A stretch of DNA of 64,000 nt, from NCBI GenBank assembly GCA_020632795.1, contig JACKEV010000012.1:310001-374000 (forward strand), in the 5' to 3' direction. Below are positions 34,994 through 42,740 of this stretch, piece after piece. This DNA is from Alphaproteobacteria bacterium (GTDB lineage: Bacteria > Myxococcota_A > UBA796 > CAJQPC01). Both the position numbers and the translations under genes were made by a program. The notes beneath the pieces were generated by a model. The model ran no database searches, was not told where the DNA came from, and worked only from the letters and a program-made list of their open reading frames with translations. Each line of letters starts with the position of its first letter. Position 1 is the first letter of the stretch.

Positions 34994-36532
34994 ATGACCC
35001 CTCTGCTCGCGCTGTTGACCCTCGCTTGTTCCGATGACATCGACCCCACGGAAGACGACACCGCCACGGTGGAGGACCCGATCGTCGACGTGCAGTGGGC
35101 CCCGTGCTCGCTGGTGGAGGGCGAGGACGACGGGCTCGCCGAGTGCGCGACCACCGCGCTGCCCCTGTTCCGCGACGACCCCGACGACGACCGCACCATC
35201 GACATCGCGGCCAAGCGGCTGAGGGCCGGGGACGACCCGGTCGCCCAGCTCTGGCTGCTGGACGGGGGGCCGGGCAGCTCCGGGGTCATCCGCCTGCCGG
35301 GCCTGATGGCCCGCTTCGCCGAGTGGTTCCCGGGGGTCGAGGTCCTGACGATCGATCACCGGGGCACGGGCTACTCCGAGCGCATGGGCTGCCCCGCGGA
35401 GCTGCGCAACTCCCCTGGGGGCACCTCGATCCTCAACGAGGAGATGGACGCCTGCATCGCCGACTTCCAGGACACCCTGGGCGACCGCCCCGACGCCTAC
35501 GGCACCACCGCGTCCGCCCAGGACGTCATCGACCTCATCCGGGGCTCCCGGATCGACGGGGTCCCGGTGTACGTGTGGGGCGGCAGCTACGGGACCTACT
35601 GGGCCCAGCGCGTGCTGCTGCTGGCGCCCGAGCTGCTCGACGGGGTGGTGATCGAGGGCATCTTCCCGGCGGACGGCACCATGATCTATGCCGAGGCCAA
35701 CACCGACGCGGCGGCGCACGCCTTGTTCGACCTCTGCGCCGAGGACACCCTGTGCCGCGAGCGCCTGGGCGAGGACCCCTGGGGGCGCCTGCGCGAGGTC
35801 TATGCGATGGTGGACGCCGGCCACTGCACCTCGCAGGGGCTCAGCAGCGACGTCGTCAGCATCATCTTCGCCTACCTGATGTACAGCCGCGCTGGCATGT
35901 CGGTCATCCCGGCGGCGACCGCGCGGCTGGAGCGCTGCGCGCCGGCCGATGAGACCGCGCTGGTCCACCTCTACACCGCGCTGTTCGGCAGCGGCGGCGC
36001 CTTCGACATCGACAGCTACTCGATGCTGCTCCAGCACCACGTCGTGTCCTCGGAGATGTGGACCCACCCGGACTTCGACGGGGTCGACCTCTACGGCTAC
36101 TACGACGACCTCTACGCCGAGGCCCTGGTCGCCAAGCAGTACGGCTACACCCGCGCCGACCTGGCCGCGCGGTGGCCGGCCTACAGCGACCCCGCCCACG
36201 ACGACGTCTTCCCCGAGACCGACACGCCGGTGCTCATGCTCCAGGGCGCCCTGGACCCGGTGACCGCCGAGGTCTGGGCGCGCGACCTCGCCGACCACCT
36301 CGACGGGCCGAACCAGCACTACGTGGTGTTCCCGTCCTCGGCGCACAACGTCTCCGGGGACTCGCCGACGGCGGACGGGACCCTGTGCGGGGGGCAGATC
36401 ATGGCGGCGTTCCTGGAGGACCCGACCGCGACCCCCGACACCTCCTGTGTGGCGGAGACCCTGCCCGTGGACTTCGACCCGCCGAGCGCCTACGCCGACT
36501 ACTGGTTCGGCACCACCGACGCCTGGGACTAG
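34994..36532 (+). CDS. Secreted S33-family alpha/beta-hydrolase (tripeptidyl/prolyl aminopeptidase-like)
   Basis: The 512-residue product has a lipoprotein-like signal (LLALLTLAC, Cys12) and Asp-rich linker, so it is probably anchored outside the inner membrane. The fold is alpha/beta-hydrolase: oxyanion-loop DGGPG at 90-94, nucleophile S198 in GGSYGT, D421 (QGALDPVT) and H451 (SSAHNVSG) complete the triad. S33 peptidases release N-terminal residues or tripeptides. A conserved lid domain with several cysteines lies between. The convergent next gene overlaps its stop by four bases. Confidence 0.75.
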   Translation: MTPLLALLTLACSDDIDPTEDDTATVEDPIVDVQWAPCSLVEGEDDGLAECATTALPLFRDDPDDDRTIDIAAKRLRAGDDPVAQLWLLDGGPGSSGVIRLPGLMARFAEWFPGVEVLTIDHRGTGYSERMGCPAELRNSPGGTSILNEEMDACIADFQDTLGDRPDAYGTTASAQDVIDLIRGSRIDGVPVYVWGGSYGTYWAQRVLLLAPELLDGVVIEGIFPADGTMIYAEANTDAAAHALFDLCAEDTLCRERLGEDPWGRLREVYAMVDAGHCTSQGLSSDVVSIIFAYLMYSRAGMSVIPAATARLERCAPADETALVHLYTALFGSGGAFDIDSYSMLLQHHVVSSEMWTHPDFDGVDLYGYYDDLYAEALVAKQYGYTRADLAARWPAYSDPAHDDVFPETDTPVLMLQGALDPVTAEVWARDLADHLDGPNQHYVVFPSSAHNVSGDSPTADGTLCGGQIMAAFLEDPTATPDTSCVAETLPVDFDPPSAYADYWFGTTDAWD

Positions 36533-37464
36533 GCCGCCCCGACGCCCAGCTCGGTGCGGACCTGGGGCACGGGCTTGAGCCAGTGGGGGTTCGGGTCCCA
36601 GCGGCGCAGGTCCACGAGCATGCGGCGGCCGCGCTCAAAGGCGGCCTGCCAGCGCTCGGGGTCGAAGAAGCCGCGCTCGGGGCGGGCGTCGGTGCCCAGC
36701 TCCTGGCCCAGGTGGAAGAGCAGCAGGGCGAAGACGGTGACCGAGAAGCCGTCCTCGCCCATGTAGCCGGCCTCGAACGCCGCCATCTGCATCTCTCCGG
36801 CGGGGTCGGTGGTGTACCCGGTCAGGGCGTGCCCCAGGTCGTGGAAGATCATCGCCTCCGGGGCGCCGCCACGCTCGCCGGGCAGGGGGTAGCCGTGGGC
36901 CCGGCAGTGCTCGAAGTAGGCGCGCCCCAGGGTGCCCCCGGGCATGGCGCCGAGGGCCTGGTAGCGGGCGGCGGTCTCGGCGTCGGCCAGGCCGGCGAAG
37001 GCCTTGCCGATGCGCCAGTACGCGCCCAGCCCCTCGTGGGCCCGCACCTCCTGGAAGTGCTTGGCGATGAAGGACTTGCGCATCATGTCGAAGGCCATGC
37101 GGCGCTTGTGCCCGTCGACCAGCAGGCGCAGGGTCTCCAGCAGCGGCTCCTCGACCTCCAGGGCGGCGGCGAAGCCCTGCAGGGTCGCCAGCTCGTTGGG
37201 GTGGACCTCCTCGTCGGTCATCGCCATCACCACGAGCTGCTGGAGCAGCCTGCGGCGCTGCTCGACGTCGTCGAGCTGGGCGGCGAGGGCCGTCGGGTCG
37301 ATGGGCTCAAGCTCCTCGACGACGACGTCGGCGCGGTAGAGCCGGGCGCAGAAGTCGAGCAGCGCGCGCTCGCGGTCGTCGAGCACGCCGTCTGCCATCG
37401 CGACGGACATCATGGCCCGGAGGAGGGGGAGGGCCTCACCAGCGAAGGGCATCGCGAGGTTCAT
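36529..37464 (-). CDS. TerB-like / Coq4-like fusion protein
   Basis: The 311-residue protein has an N-terminal helical domain (about 1-125) resembling TerB/DjlA acidic helical modules (MSVAMADGVLDDRER; MAMTDEEVHPNE). The C-terminal part matches Coq4: MPGGTLGRAYFEH at 174-186 corresponds to the family's LPxGTxGxxYxxF motif. The zinc-site signature HDxxH-x11-E is exact at H208-D209-H212-E224. Eukaryotic COQ4 acts in coenzyme Q head-group decarboxylation and organises the Q-biosynthesis complex. I know no common TerB fusion of this type. No ubi gene is adjacent. Confidence 0.65.
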   Translation of the reverse strand: MNLAMPFAGEALPLLRAMMSVAMADGVLDDRERALLDFCARLYRADVVVEELEPIDPTALAAQLDDVEQRRRLLQQLVVMAMTDEEVHPNELATLQGFAAALEVEEPLLETLRLLVDGHKRRMAFDMMRKSFIAKHFQEVRAHEGLGAYWRIGKAFAGLADAETAARYQALGAMPGGTLGRAYFEHCRAHGYPLPGERGGAPEAMIFHDLGHALTGYTTDPAGEMQMAAFEAGYMGEDGFSVTVFALLLFHLGQELGTDARPERGFFDPERWQAAFERGRRMLVDLRRWDPNPHWLKPVPQVRTELGVGAA

Positions 37465-37512
37465 GGGGGCAGTCCGGGGGAGCGTGTGCGCCCCGATGAT
37501 ACCGGATCCCGC

Positions 37513-37974
37513 TCAGCCTCCCTGGTACCGCCCCTCCCAGGCGAACTCGACGGTGCAGGGGTTCGCCGGGATGTACCAGTTCTCGCAGCTCCCCTCCCAG
37601 GTCACCCGCATGTTGTCGAACAGCCCGAAGGTCTCCCGGTTGAAGGGCTCGCCGACCAGGAAGGACTCGCCGGTGAACACGCAGGTGTCGTCGAGGGCCG
37701 ACTCCTGGTAGCCGAGGGCCTCAAAGGTCTCGCCGTTCCAGAGGTAGGTGCCCTCGCCGACCTCGTTGGAGAAGATGACCAGCTCGTTGTCCCAGCGCAG
37801 CTCCACCGCGTCGAGGGCGCCGATGCCCACGCTCTCCTCGGCGAACTCGCACTCGTTGATCGTCATGGCCATCAGCTCGACGACGTAGGGGCCCTCCTTG
37901 AGGGGCGGCCAGATCAGGCTGGAGGGGTCGCAGGCCATCAGCGACAAGGACAGGAGGGGCAGGAGCGCGCGCAT
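37513..37974 (-). CDS. Small predicted lipoprotein
   Basis: The 153-residue product starts at ATG 37974 with a signal peptide and lipobox (LSLSLMAC), then a short segment and a beta-rich domain with four cysteines that could make two disulfides (NECEF, DTCVF, GSCENW, NPCTVEF). No recognised family. It is divergent from the CDGSH gene, with 122 bases between them. Confidence 0.6.
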   Translation of the reverse strand: MRALLPLLSLSLMACDPSSLIWPPLKEGPYVVELMAMTINECEFAEESVGIGALDAVELRWDNELVIFSNEVGEGTYLWNGETFEALGYQESALDDTCVFTGESFLVGEPFNRETFGLFDNMRVTWEGSCENWYIPANPCTVEFAWEGRYQGG

Positions 37975-38096
37975 GAAGCAGACCTCGTTTCCAAAGAACC
38001 GATAGCACGGGCGTCGTCGGGGTGGCATGCGCTGCAGGGGCCGCGCGCCCGGCGCGCTCCGGTATGCTGCACGCTGCACCCTGGCCGGAGCCCCCC

Positions 38097-38771
38097 ATGA
38101 GCGACGACACCTTCCACGACTACGACCCCGACGCCGCACGCCAGCCTCAAACCACCCGCTACCCCGGCCGCGAGGTCTCGGTCCTCTACGATCGCGCCCG
38201 CTGCATGCACGCGGCAGAGTGCGGTCGAGCCGGGCGCAGCCTGTTCGACGGCAAGCGCCACAAGTGGATCGAGCCCGACAACGCCAGCCCCGAGGAGGTC
38301 GCCGCCGTGGTCGCGCGCTGCCCCTCCGGCGCGCTGCGCCTGGAGCGGGGCGGCCAGGTGGTCGAGGAGCCTGGTCCCGCCGCGAACACCGTCTTGGTCT
38401 CCCCCGACGGGCCGCTCTTCCTGCGCGGCACGTTCGAGATCGACGGCGCGGTGCACAACCGGGCGGCCTTGTGTCGCTGCGGCGCCTCCGCGAACAAGCC
38501 CTACTGCGACAACACCCATGTCCGCCTGCGCTTCAAGGACGCCGGGCCGGTGAACAGCGACGCCGGGGAGCCGCCCCGCGGGGGCAAGGTCACGGTCACG
38601 GCGTTCGAAGGCGGCCCCTACGAGATCGCCGGGCCCTGCACCCTGGTCGCGGCGAGCGGACGCGCGGCGGACACCAGCGAGACCCTGTGGCTGTGCCGGT
38701 GCGGCAACTCGGGCAACAAGCCCTACTGCGATGGGAGCCACAACACGAAGGGCTTCCGCTCGGTGGAGTGA
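38097..38771 (+). CDS. Iron-sulfur protein: divergent 4Fe-4S domain plus two CDGSH domains
   Basis: The 224-residue soluble protein starts with a Fer4_19-type divergent domain (residues about 26-85; C36, C42, C75). Two CDGSH zinc-finger-type motifs follow: C126-x-C128 ... C137-DNT-H141 and C200-x-C202 ... C211-DGS-H215, each expected to hold a [2Fe-2S] cluster with 3-Cys/1-His coordination. This layout occurs in bacterial CDGSH proteins thought to act in redox sensing or cluster transfer. ATG 38097 has GGAG about six bases upstream. The first motif has Asn in place of Gly (CDNTH). Confidence 0.8.
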   Translation: MSDDTFHDYDPDAARQPQTTRYPGREVSVLYDRARCMHAAECGRAGRSLFDGKRHKWIEPDNASPEEVAAVVARCPSGALRLERGGQVVEEPGPAANTVLVSPDGPLFLRGTFEIDGAVHNRAALCRCGASANKPYCDNTHVRLRFKDAGPVNSDAGEPPRGGKVTVTAFEGGPYEIAGPCTLVAASGRAADTSETLWLCRCGNSGNKPYCDGSHNTKGFRSVE

Positions 38772-38778
38772 CCCTATC

Positions 38779-38941
38779 GTACCCCCACCCCGTAGTGCCT
38801 GCCGAGTCTGCGCTGCCCCTGGCACGCCCTCCGCGCCGCCCGGCTCGCCTGACGTGTCCTGACACGCGGCGGTTCGCCGGACGACACGGAGGACCCACCA
38901 GGTTCTACCGGTACTCGGCAGGAACTGCGGGGTGGGGGTAC
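38779..38941. repeat. 163-bp imperfect palindrome between convergent genes
   Basis: The outer arms 38779-38806 and 38914-38941 are inverted repeats 28 bases long with two mismatches (GTACCCCCACCCC ... ). Inside, matching blocks continue at the mirrored positions: CCTGG/CCAGG, CCTCCG (38828-38833) with CGGAGG (38887-38892), CCGGC blocks, and CGTGTC (38853-38858) with GACACG (38861-38866), all centred near 38860. The element fills the gap between the CDGSH gene and a small convergent ORF. It could be a MITE relic, a structured RNA or a two-way terminator. No T-tract or target-site duplication is obvious. Confidence 0.75.
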
Positions 38942-39021
38942 TAACGGCCCCAGGCGTAGAGCGCGAAGAGCACGATGAAGGCGCCGAAGACGTAGGGCGC
39001 GAGGTCGGTTCCGTTGGGCAT
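38941..39021 (-). CDS. 26-residue single-helix membrane peptide
   Basis: This short ORF reads MPNGTDLAPYVFGAFI then VLFALYAWGR, one hydrophobic helix with a polar N terminus and a terminal Arg. CCGGAGG is placed six bases upstream of the ATG, a better ribosome site than many genes here have. It resembles small membrane proteins such as CcmD or cbb3-associated CcoQ-like peptides in size and polarity, but there is no context for cytochrome assembly. Its stop touches the end of the 163-bp palindrome. It is divergent from the LRR gene. Confidence 0.45.
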   Translation of the reverse strand: MPNGTDLAPYVFGAFIVLFALYAWGR

Positions 39022-39074
39022 CCTGCACCTCCGGGGTGGGGCCACGATACCATGCCGGGGTGCTGGAGGCCGCC

Positions 39075-40691
39075 GTGAGTGTCTACCTCATATCGGAGCT
39101 TGGCGCGTTGCCGGACGACGTCGAGGAGGTGGCGTACCGCTCGTACGGCTCCCCGAGCACCTTCGGGGACGCCAGCATCAAGCAGCTCAAGCGGCTGCGC
39201 CACCTCCGCACCCTGCGCCTGGGCTCTGCGAAGCGGCTGACCGACGCGGGGCTGCGCGCCCTGGTGGCCGTCGCCCCGGCGCTTGAGACGCTGGAGCTCG
39301 GCGACGCCTACGCGCTGACCGAGGCGGGGCTGGCCGCGCTGGCCGACCTCCCCCTGCGCAGCCTGACCCTGTGGCGCGTCCCGGCGCTGACCTCGGTGGC
39401 GCCGCTGCGCGGGCTGCGCCTGCGTCACCTCCGCGTCGGCGCCTGCTACGATCTCGACGCGCCGGCCCTCACAGCGCTGGAGCACTTCGAGGACCTGGAG
39501 TCTGTCGAGCTGTTCCGGCAGCGCGTCACCACGACCGCGCTCCAGGCGCTCTCGCGGATGCCTCGCCTGCGGGCGCTTCAGCTGAACCACCATGACGATA
39601 CGATGGTGCGCCGTGGGGTCTACGCGGGCCTGGCAGGGGCGTCCGCCCTGGAGCGGCTGGCGGTCAGCCGTCCCCTGAGCCGGGCGGAGGCTGAGGCCCT
39701 GGCTGGGCTCCCCCGGCTCCAGGCGCTGTCCCTCAAGGTGCGCCACCCCCGGGACGTCGCCGAGCAGGCCCCGCTGGGGGCGCTGGGGGGAGAGCTGCAC
39801 GTCGAGATCGACGACGCCCTGGCCACCGACGACCGCGCCGTGCGCGCCCTGCCCGATGGCCTGCCCGGCGTCACCGCCCTGGAGCCCCCACCTGCGTTTG
39901 ACGACGGGTTCAGCCTGACCCGCGCGTCGGTGAGCGCCATCGCGCGGCTGCGTCACCTGCGCTGGCTGGACCTGGGCGGGCACGAGGCGCTGGCCGACCG
40001 GTCGCTGTGGCCGCTCACCGAGCTGGACCACCTGACCGCGCTGGGGCTCAGCAGCCTCCCGGGCCTCACCCCCAAGGTCACGGGCATCCTCGCGAACATG
40101 CCGTCGCTCAAGGAGCTGGACCTGTCGTGGTGTGCGCTGGAGCCGGACGCGCTGGGCCCCCTGCTCGCCTCGTCGGTGGAGCGGCTCTCGGTCGGCGGCT
40201 GCGAGGGGCTGGGCTCGGCCGGGGTCGGCGCGCTGGCCGGGCTGCGCTCCCTGAAGGGGCTCGGCGTCCGTGGCATCCCCCTGGAGGACGACGCCCTGGA
40301 GCGCCTCGGCGGACTGCCTGCGCTGGAGCACCTGCTCCTCGACCTCGGCGCGGTCAGCGCGGCGGGCTTCACCGCCATGGGGCGGGCGCCCGCGCTGCAG
40401 CAGCTTGACGTGATGGGGATGAGCGCGCCCTTGACCGACGCGATGCTCGCCGGGCTCGCGGCCAGCCCGACCCTGAAGACGCTCGCCTTCGCCCAGGAGG
40501 TGGACGCCTCGGCGATCAGCGACGACGCGCTGCGCGCGCTGAGGGTCCGGGCGCTGGAGGTCTCCTGCAAGCCCACCCGCGCGACGCGGGCCGCGCTGCG
40601 GCGCGCGGGGACCTTCTTCACGAACAGCGGGGAGCACGTCGGAGGTTACCGAGCCCTTTCAAGGCCTTGGGAGCAGGACGCGCCCCTCTGA
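39075..40691 (+). CDS. Leucine-rich-repeat protein (RNI-like)
   Basis: The 538-residue protein is built of about 18-20 leucine-rich repeats of the long ribonuclease-inhibitor/F-box type (LRTLRLGSAKRLTDAGLRAL; LKELDLSWCALEPDAL). It has no signal peptide or membrane helix, so it is probably a cytoplasmic interaction scaffold. GTG 39075 is preceded five bases earlier by GGAGG, which makes it a better start than the open codons from 39036. The C-terminal 25 residues fall outside the repeat pattern. Partner unknown. Confidence 0.7.
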   Translation: MSVYLISELGALPDDVEEVAYRSYGSPSTFGDASIKQLKRLRHLRTLRLGSAKRLTDAGLRALVAVAPALETLELGDAYALTEAGLAALADLPLRSLTLWRVPALTSVAPLRGLRLRHLRVGACYDLDAPALTALEHFEDLESVELFRQRVTTTALQALSRMPRLRALQLNHHDDTMVRRGVYAGLAGASALERLAVSRPLSRAEAEALAGLPRLQALSLKVRHPRDVAEQAPLGALGGELHVEIDDALATDDRAVRALPDGLPGVTALEPPPAFDDGFSLTRASVSAIARLRHLRWLDLGGHEALADRSLWPLTELDHLTALGLSSLPGLTPKVTGILANMPSLKELDLSWCALEPDALGPLLASSVERLSVGGCEGLGSAGVGALAGLRSLKGLGVRGIPLEDDALERLGGLPALEHLLLDLGAVSAAGFTAMGRAPALQQLDVMGMSAPLTDAMLAGLAASPTLKTLAFAQEVDASAISDDALRALRVRALEVSCKPTRATRAALRRAGTFFTNSGEHVGGYRALSRPWEQDAPL

Positions 40692-40732
40692 CGGTCCCCC
40701 GCAGCGCCCCCTTCGCGCCCAACCAGCTTGCC

Positions 40733-40781
40733 AACCTCAGCATCGCTCAGATATTGTCACGTCAAGAGTACTGCTGAGGTT
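40733..40781 (+). promoter_or_regulatory. Inverted repeat that could hide the methylase ribosome-binding site
   Basis: AACCTCAGCA (40733-40742) is the exact reverse complement of TGCTGAGGTT (40772-40781). The right arm contains the GAGG Shine-Dalgarno (40776-40779) of the Dam-type gene starting at 40785. An RNA hairpin would block translation; alternatively this is a dimeric operator. The region is visibly more AT-rich than its surroundings. Confidence 0.5.
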
Positions 40782-40784
40782 GTA

Positions 40785-41717
40785 ATGAAAGTTGATGCTG
40801 TAAGTGCTCGTAGAATGGCGAAGTGCGACCGGAGTCGGCGAGCCGTTCCTCGTCCCTTCCTGAAGTGGGTCGGCGGCAAGCGCCAGCTCCTGCCCGAGCT
40901 GGAGGCGCTGCTGCCGCGCCGCTTCGACCACTACTTCGAGCCCTTCGTGGGCGGCGCCGCGCTGTTCTTCCACCTCCAACCGGACAACGCGACGCTCAGC
41001 GACGCCAACGCTGAGCTGGTGGACTGCTACACGGCCGTGCGGGACGGCGTCGACGCGCTGGTGCGCGAGCTGCGCCGGCACGTCTACGACCAGGACTACT
41101 ACTACGCCATGCGGGCCTGGGACAGCGCGGGCGCGCCGCTGCACCAGCGGGCGGGGCGCACCATCTACCTCAACCGCACCGGCTTCAACGGCCTGTACCG
41201 GGTGAACCGCTCCGGGAAGTTCAACGTGCCCTTCGGCCGCTACACCAACCCGGTGATCTGCGACGAGGAGAACCTCCAGGGCTGCTCCCGGGTGCTCCAG
41301 GGCGTGGCGCTGGTCCACGAGGACTTCGAGGCGGCGGCCGACCGCGCCCGCGCCGGGGACTTCGTGTACTTCGACCCGCCCTACGTGCCCCTGACGCCGA
41401 CCGCGTCCTTCACCAGCTACGTCGCCGACGGCTTCGGGCTCGCGGACCAGGAGCGCCTCGCCGCGCTGTTCCGTCGGCTCTCGGAGCGCGGCGTCCAGGT
41501 CATGCTGTCGAACTCGGACACCCCCCTGGTGCGCGAGCTGTACGCGGGCTTCCACCTGGAGGAGGTGCAGGCCCGGCGCAACGTGAACGCCAAGGCCAGC
41601 AAGCGGGGCGCGGTGGGCGAGCTGGTGGTGTGCTCGGACTACCCCAGGCGCGGGGCCGCTGCGCGCGGCGTCGTCCGGGCGATGCGCCCGATCAGCAGGG
41701 TTCAGGCTCGACCCTGA
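40785..41717 (+). CDS. DNA adenine methylase (Dam/D12 class)
   Basis: The 310-residue protein belongs to the N6-adenine methyltransferase D12 family, which includes Dam (GATC) and DpnM. SAM-binding motif PFLKWVGGK is at about 24-32, EPFVGGAALFF shortly after, the family region NRTGFNGLYRVN near 130-141, and catalytic DPPY at 197-200. No restriction endonuclease or mobile element is adjacent, so it may be an orphan regulatory methylase. ATG 40785 has GAGG five bases upstream. The first 20 residues and the leader are AT-richer than the neighbours, a possible sign of transfer. Confidence 0.85.
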   Translation: MKVDAVSARRMAKCDRSRRAVPRPFLKWVGGKRQLLPELEALLPRRFDHYFEPFVGGAALFFHLQPDNATLSDANAELVDCYTAVRDGVDALVRELRRHVYDQDYYYAMRAWDSAGAPLHQRAGRTIYLNRTGFNGLYRVNRSGKFNVPFGRYTNPVICDEENLQGCSRVLQGVALVHEDFEAAADRARAGDFVYFDPPYVPLTPTASFTSYVADGFGLADQERLAALFRRLSERGVQVMLSNSDTPLVRELYAGFHLEEVQARRNVNAKASKRGAVGELVVCSDYPRRGAAARGVVRAMRPISRVQARP

Positions 41718-41798
41718 CATACGCTTGACGAACGCCCGGCGCGCGATTGGTCACATAGATCGGGTACACCCACCTCCCATGTTCCCCGGAGCCCTACC

Positions 41799-42740
41799 AT
41801 GCTGCTCGCGCTGCTGACCCCCGCCATCGCCGGGACCATCCCCGCCTGGGACGCTGATTTTTCGTTGGACGAGGGCGACCTCGTGGGCCGGGACGACTGG
41901 GAGGGCGGCTACGACGACGACCCCTGGTACGTGGCGGAGGGCGTGGTCTACGTCGCGACCGACGACAACGTCGGCGACTTCGACCGGTACGGTGACGGCT
42001 CCCCCGCTGACAACTGGATCGTCCGGGGCGACGCGATCCAGGACGTGGCGTTCACGGTGGACTGGGTCAACGAGGACGACGACACCATCGGCGTGGTCTT
42101 CAACCACGACGGCCGCGACAACTTCTACATGCTCATCGTCACCGCCAACAGCGCGCCCCCGCCCATGAGCGACCCGGACGAGCCCTGGGGCGCCCTGATC
42201 AAGGTCGTCGACGGCGACCCTGAGATCCTCACCGATGGCCCGGTGGACTGGGAGGTGGAGCAGGAGCTGGCGTTCGAGGTGACGATGGACGACGGCAACG
42301 TCACCTTCGCCCTCGACGGCCGTGAGGTCATGTCCCACACCGACGATGACCCCCTCCCGGCGGGCATGGTGGGCCTCTACTCCTACAACTCCGGCTACGA
42401 CGGCGGCTGGGGGAACACCAACGCCTGGGCCGACAACCTCGAGGTCTTCTGGCTCGACGCCGACGACGACGAGGTCGCCGACGACGTCGACAACTGCGAG
42501 CTGGAGCCCAACACCGACCAGGCCGACGAGGACGACGACGGCATCGGCGACGCCTGCGATGAGGACTTCGGCGCTGGCGACGACACCGGCCTCGACCCGG
42601 GCGGCAACAACAGCGGCACCGTGGACCTCAAGGGCAACTGCGGCTGCGCGAGCACCCCCGCGCCCGGCCCCCTCGCGGCCTTCGGCCTGCTCCTGCTCGG
42701 CCTGGTGGCCACCCGCCGTCAGAACTCCGACGACAGGTAG
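41799..42740 (+). CDS. Secreted lectin/LamG-like protein with TSP3 repeat and MYXO-CTERM tail
   Basis: The 313-residue product has a short signal (MLLALLTPAIA). Residues about 15-220 form a beta-rich domain like concanavalin-like 3-keto-disaccharide-hydrolase or LamG folds. A thrombospondin type 3 calcium repeat follows (DADDDEVADDVDNC, DEDDDGIGDACDED). The C terminus has a Cys-Gly-Cys motif (GNCGCAS), a hydrophobic helix and ATRRQ, matching MYXO-CTERM sorting. Its last 22 bases overlap the 3' end of the convergent FG-GAP gene, so the two transcripts are complementary there. Confidence 0.7.
   Translation: MLLALLTPAIAGTIPAWDADFSLDEGDLVGRDDWEGGYDDDPWYVAEGVVYVATDDNVGDFDRYGDGSPADNWIVRGDAIQDVAFTVDWVNEDDDTIGVVFNHDGRDNFYMLIVTANSAPPPMSDPDEPWGALIKVVDGDPEILTDGPVDWEVEQELAFEVTMDDGNVTFALDGREVMSHTDDDPLPAGMVGLYSYNSGYDGGWGNTNAWADNLEVFWLDADDDEVADDVDNCELEPNTDQADEDDDGIGDACDEDFGAGDDTGLDPGGNNSGTVDLKGNCGCASTPAPGPLAAFGLLLLGLVATRRQNSDDR

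Noticed and set aside
40785..41717. Restriction-modification system
   Set aside because: Only the methylase is present; neighbours are an LRR protein and a surface protein, with no endonuclease or specificity subunit in the window.
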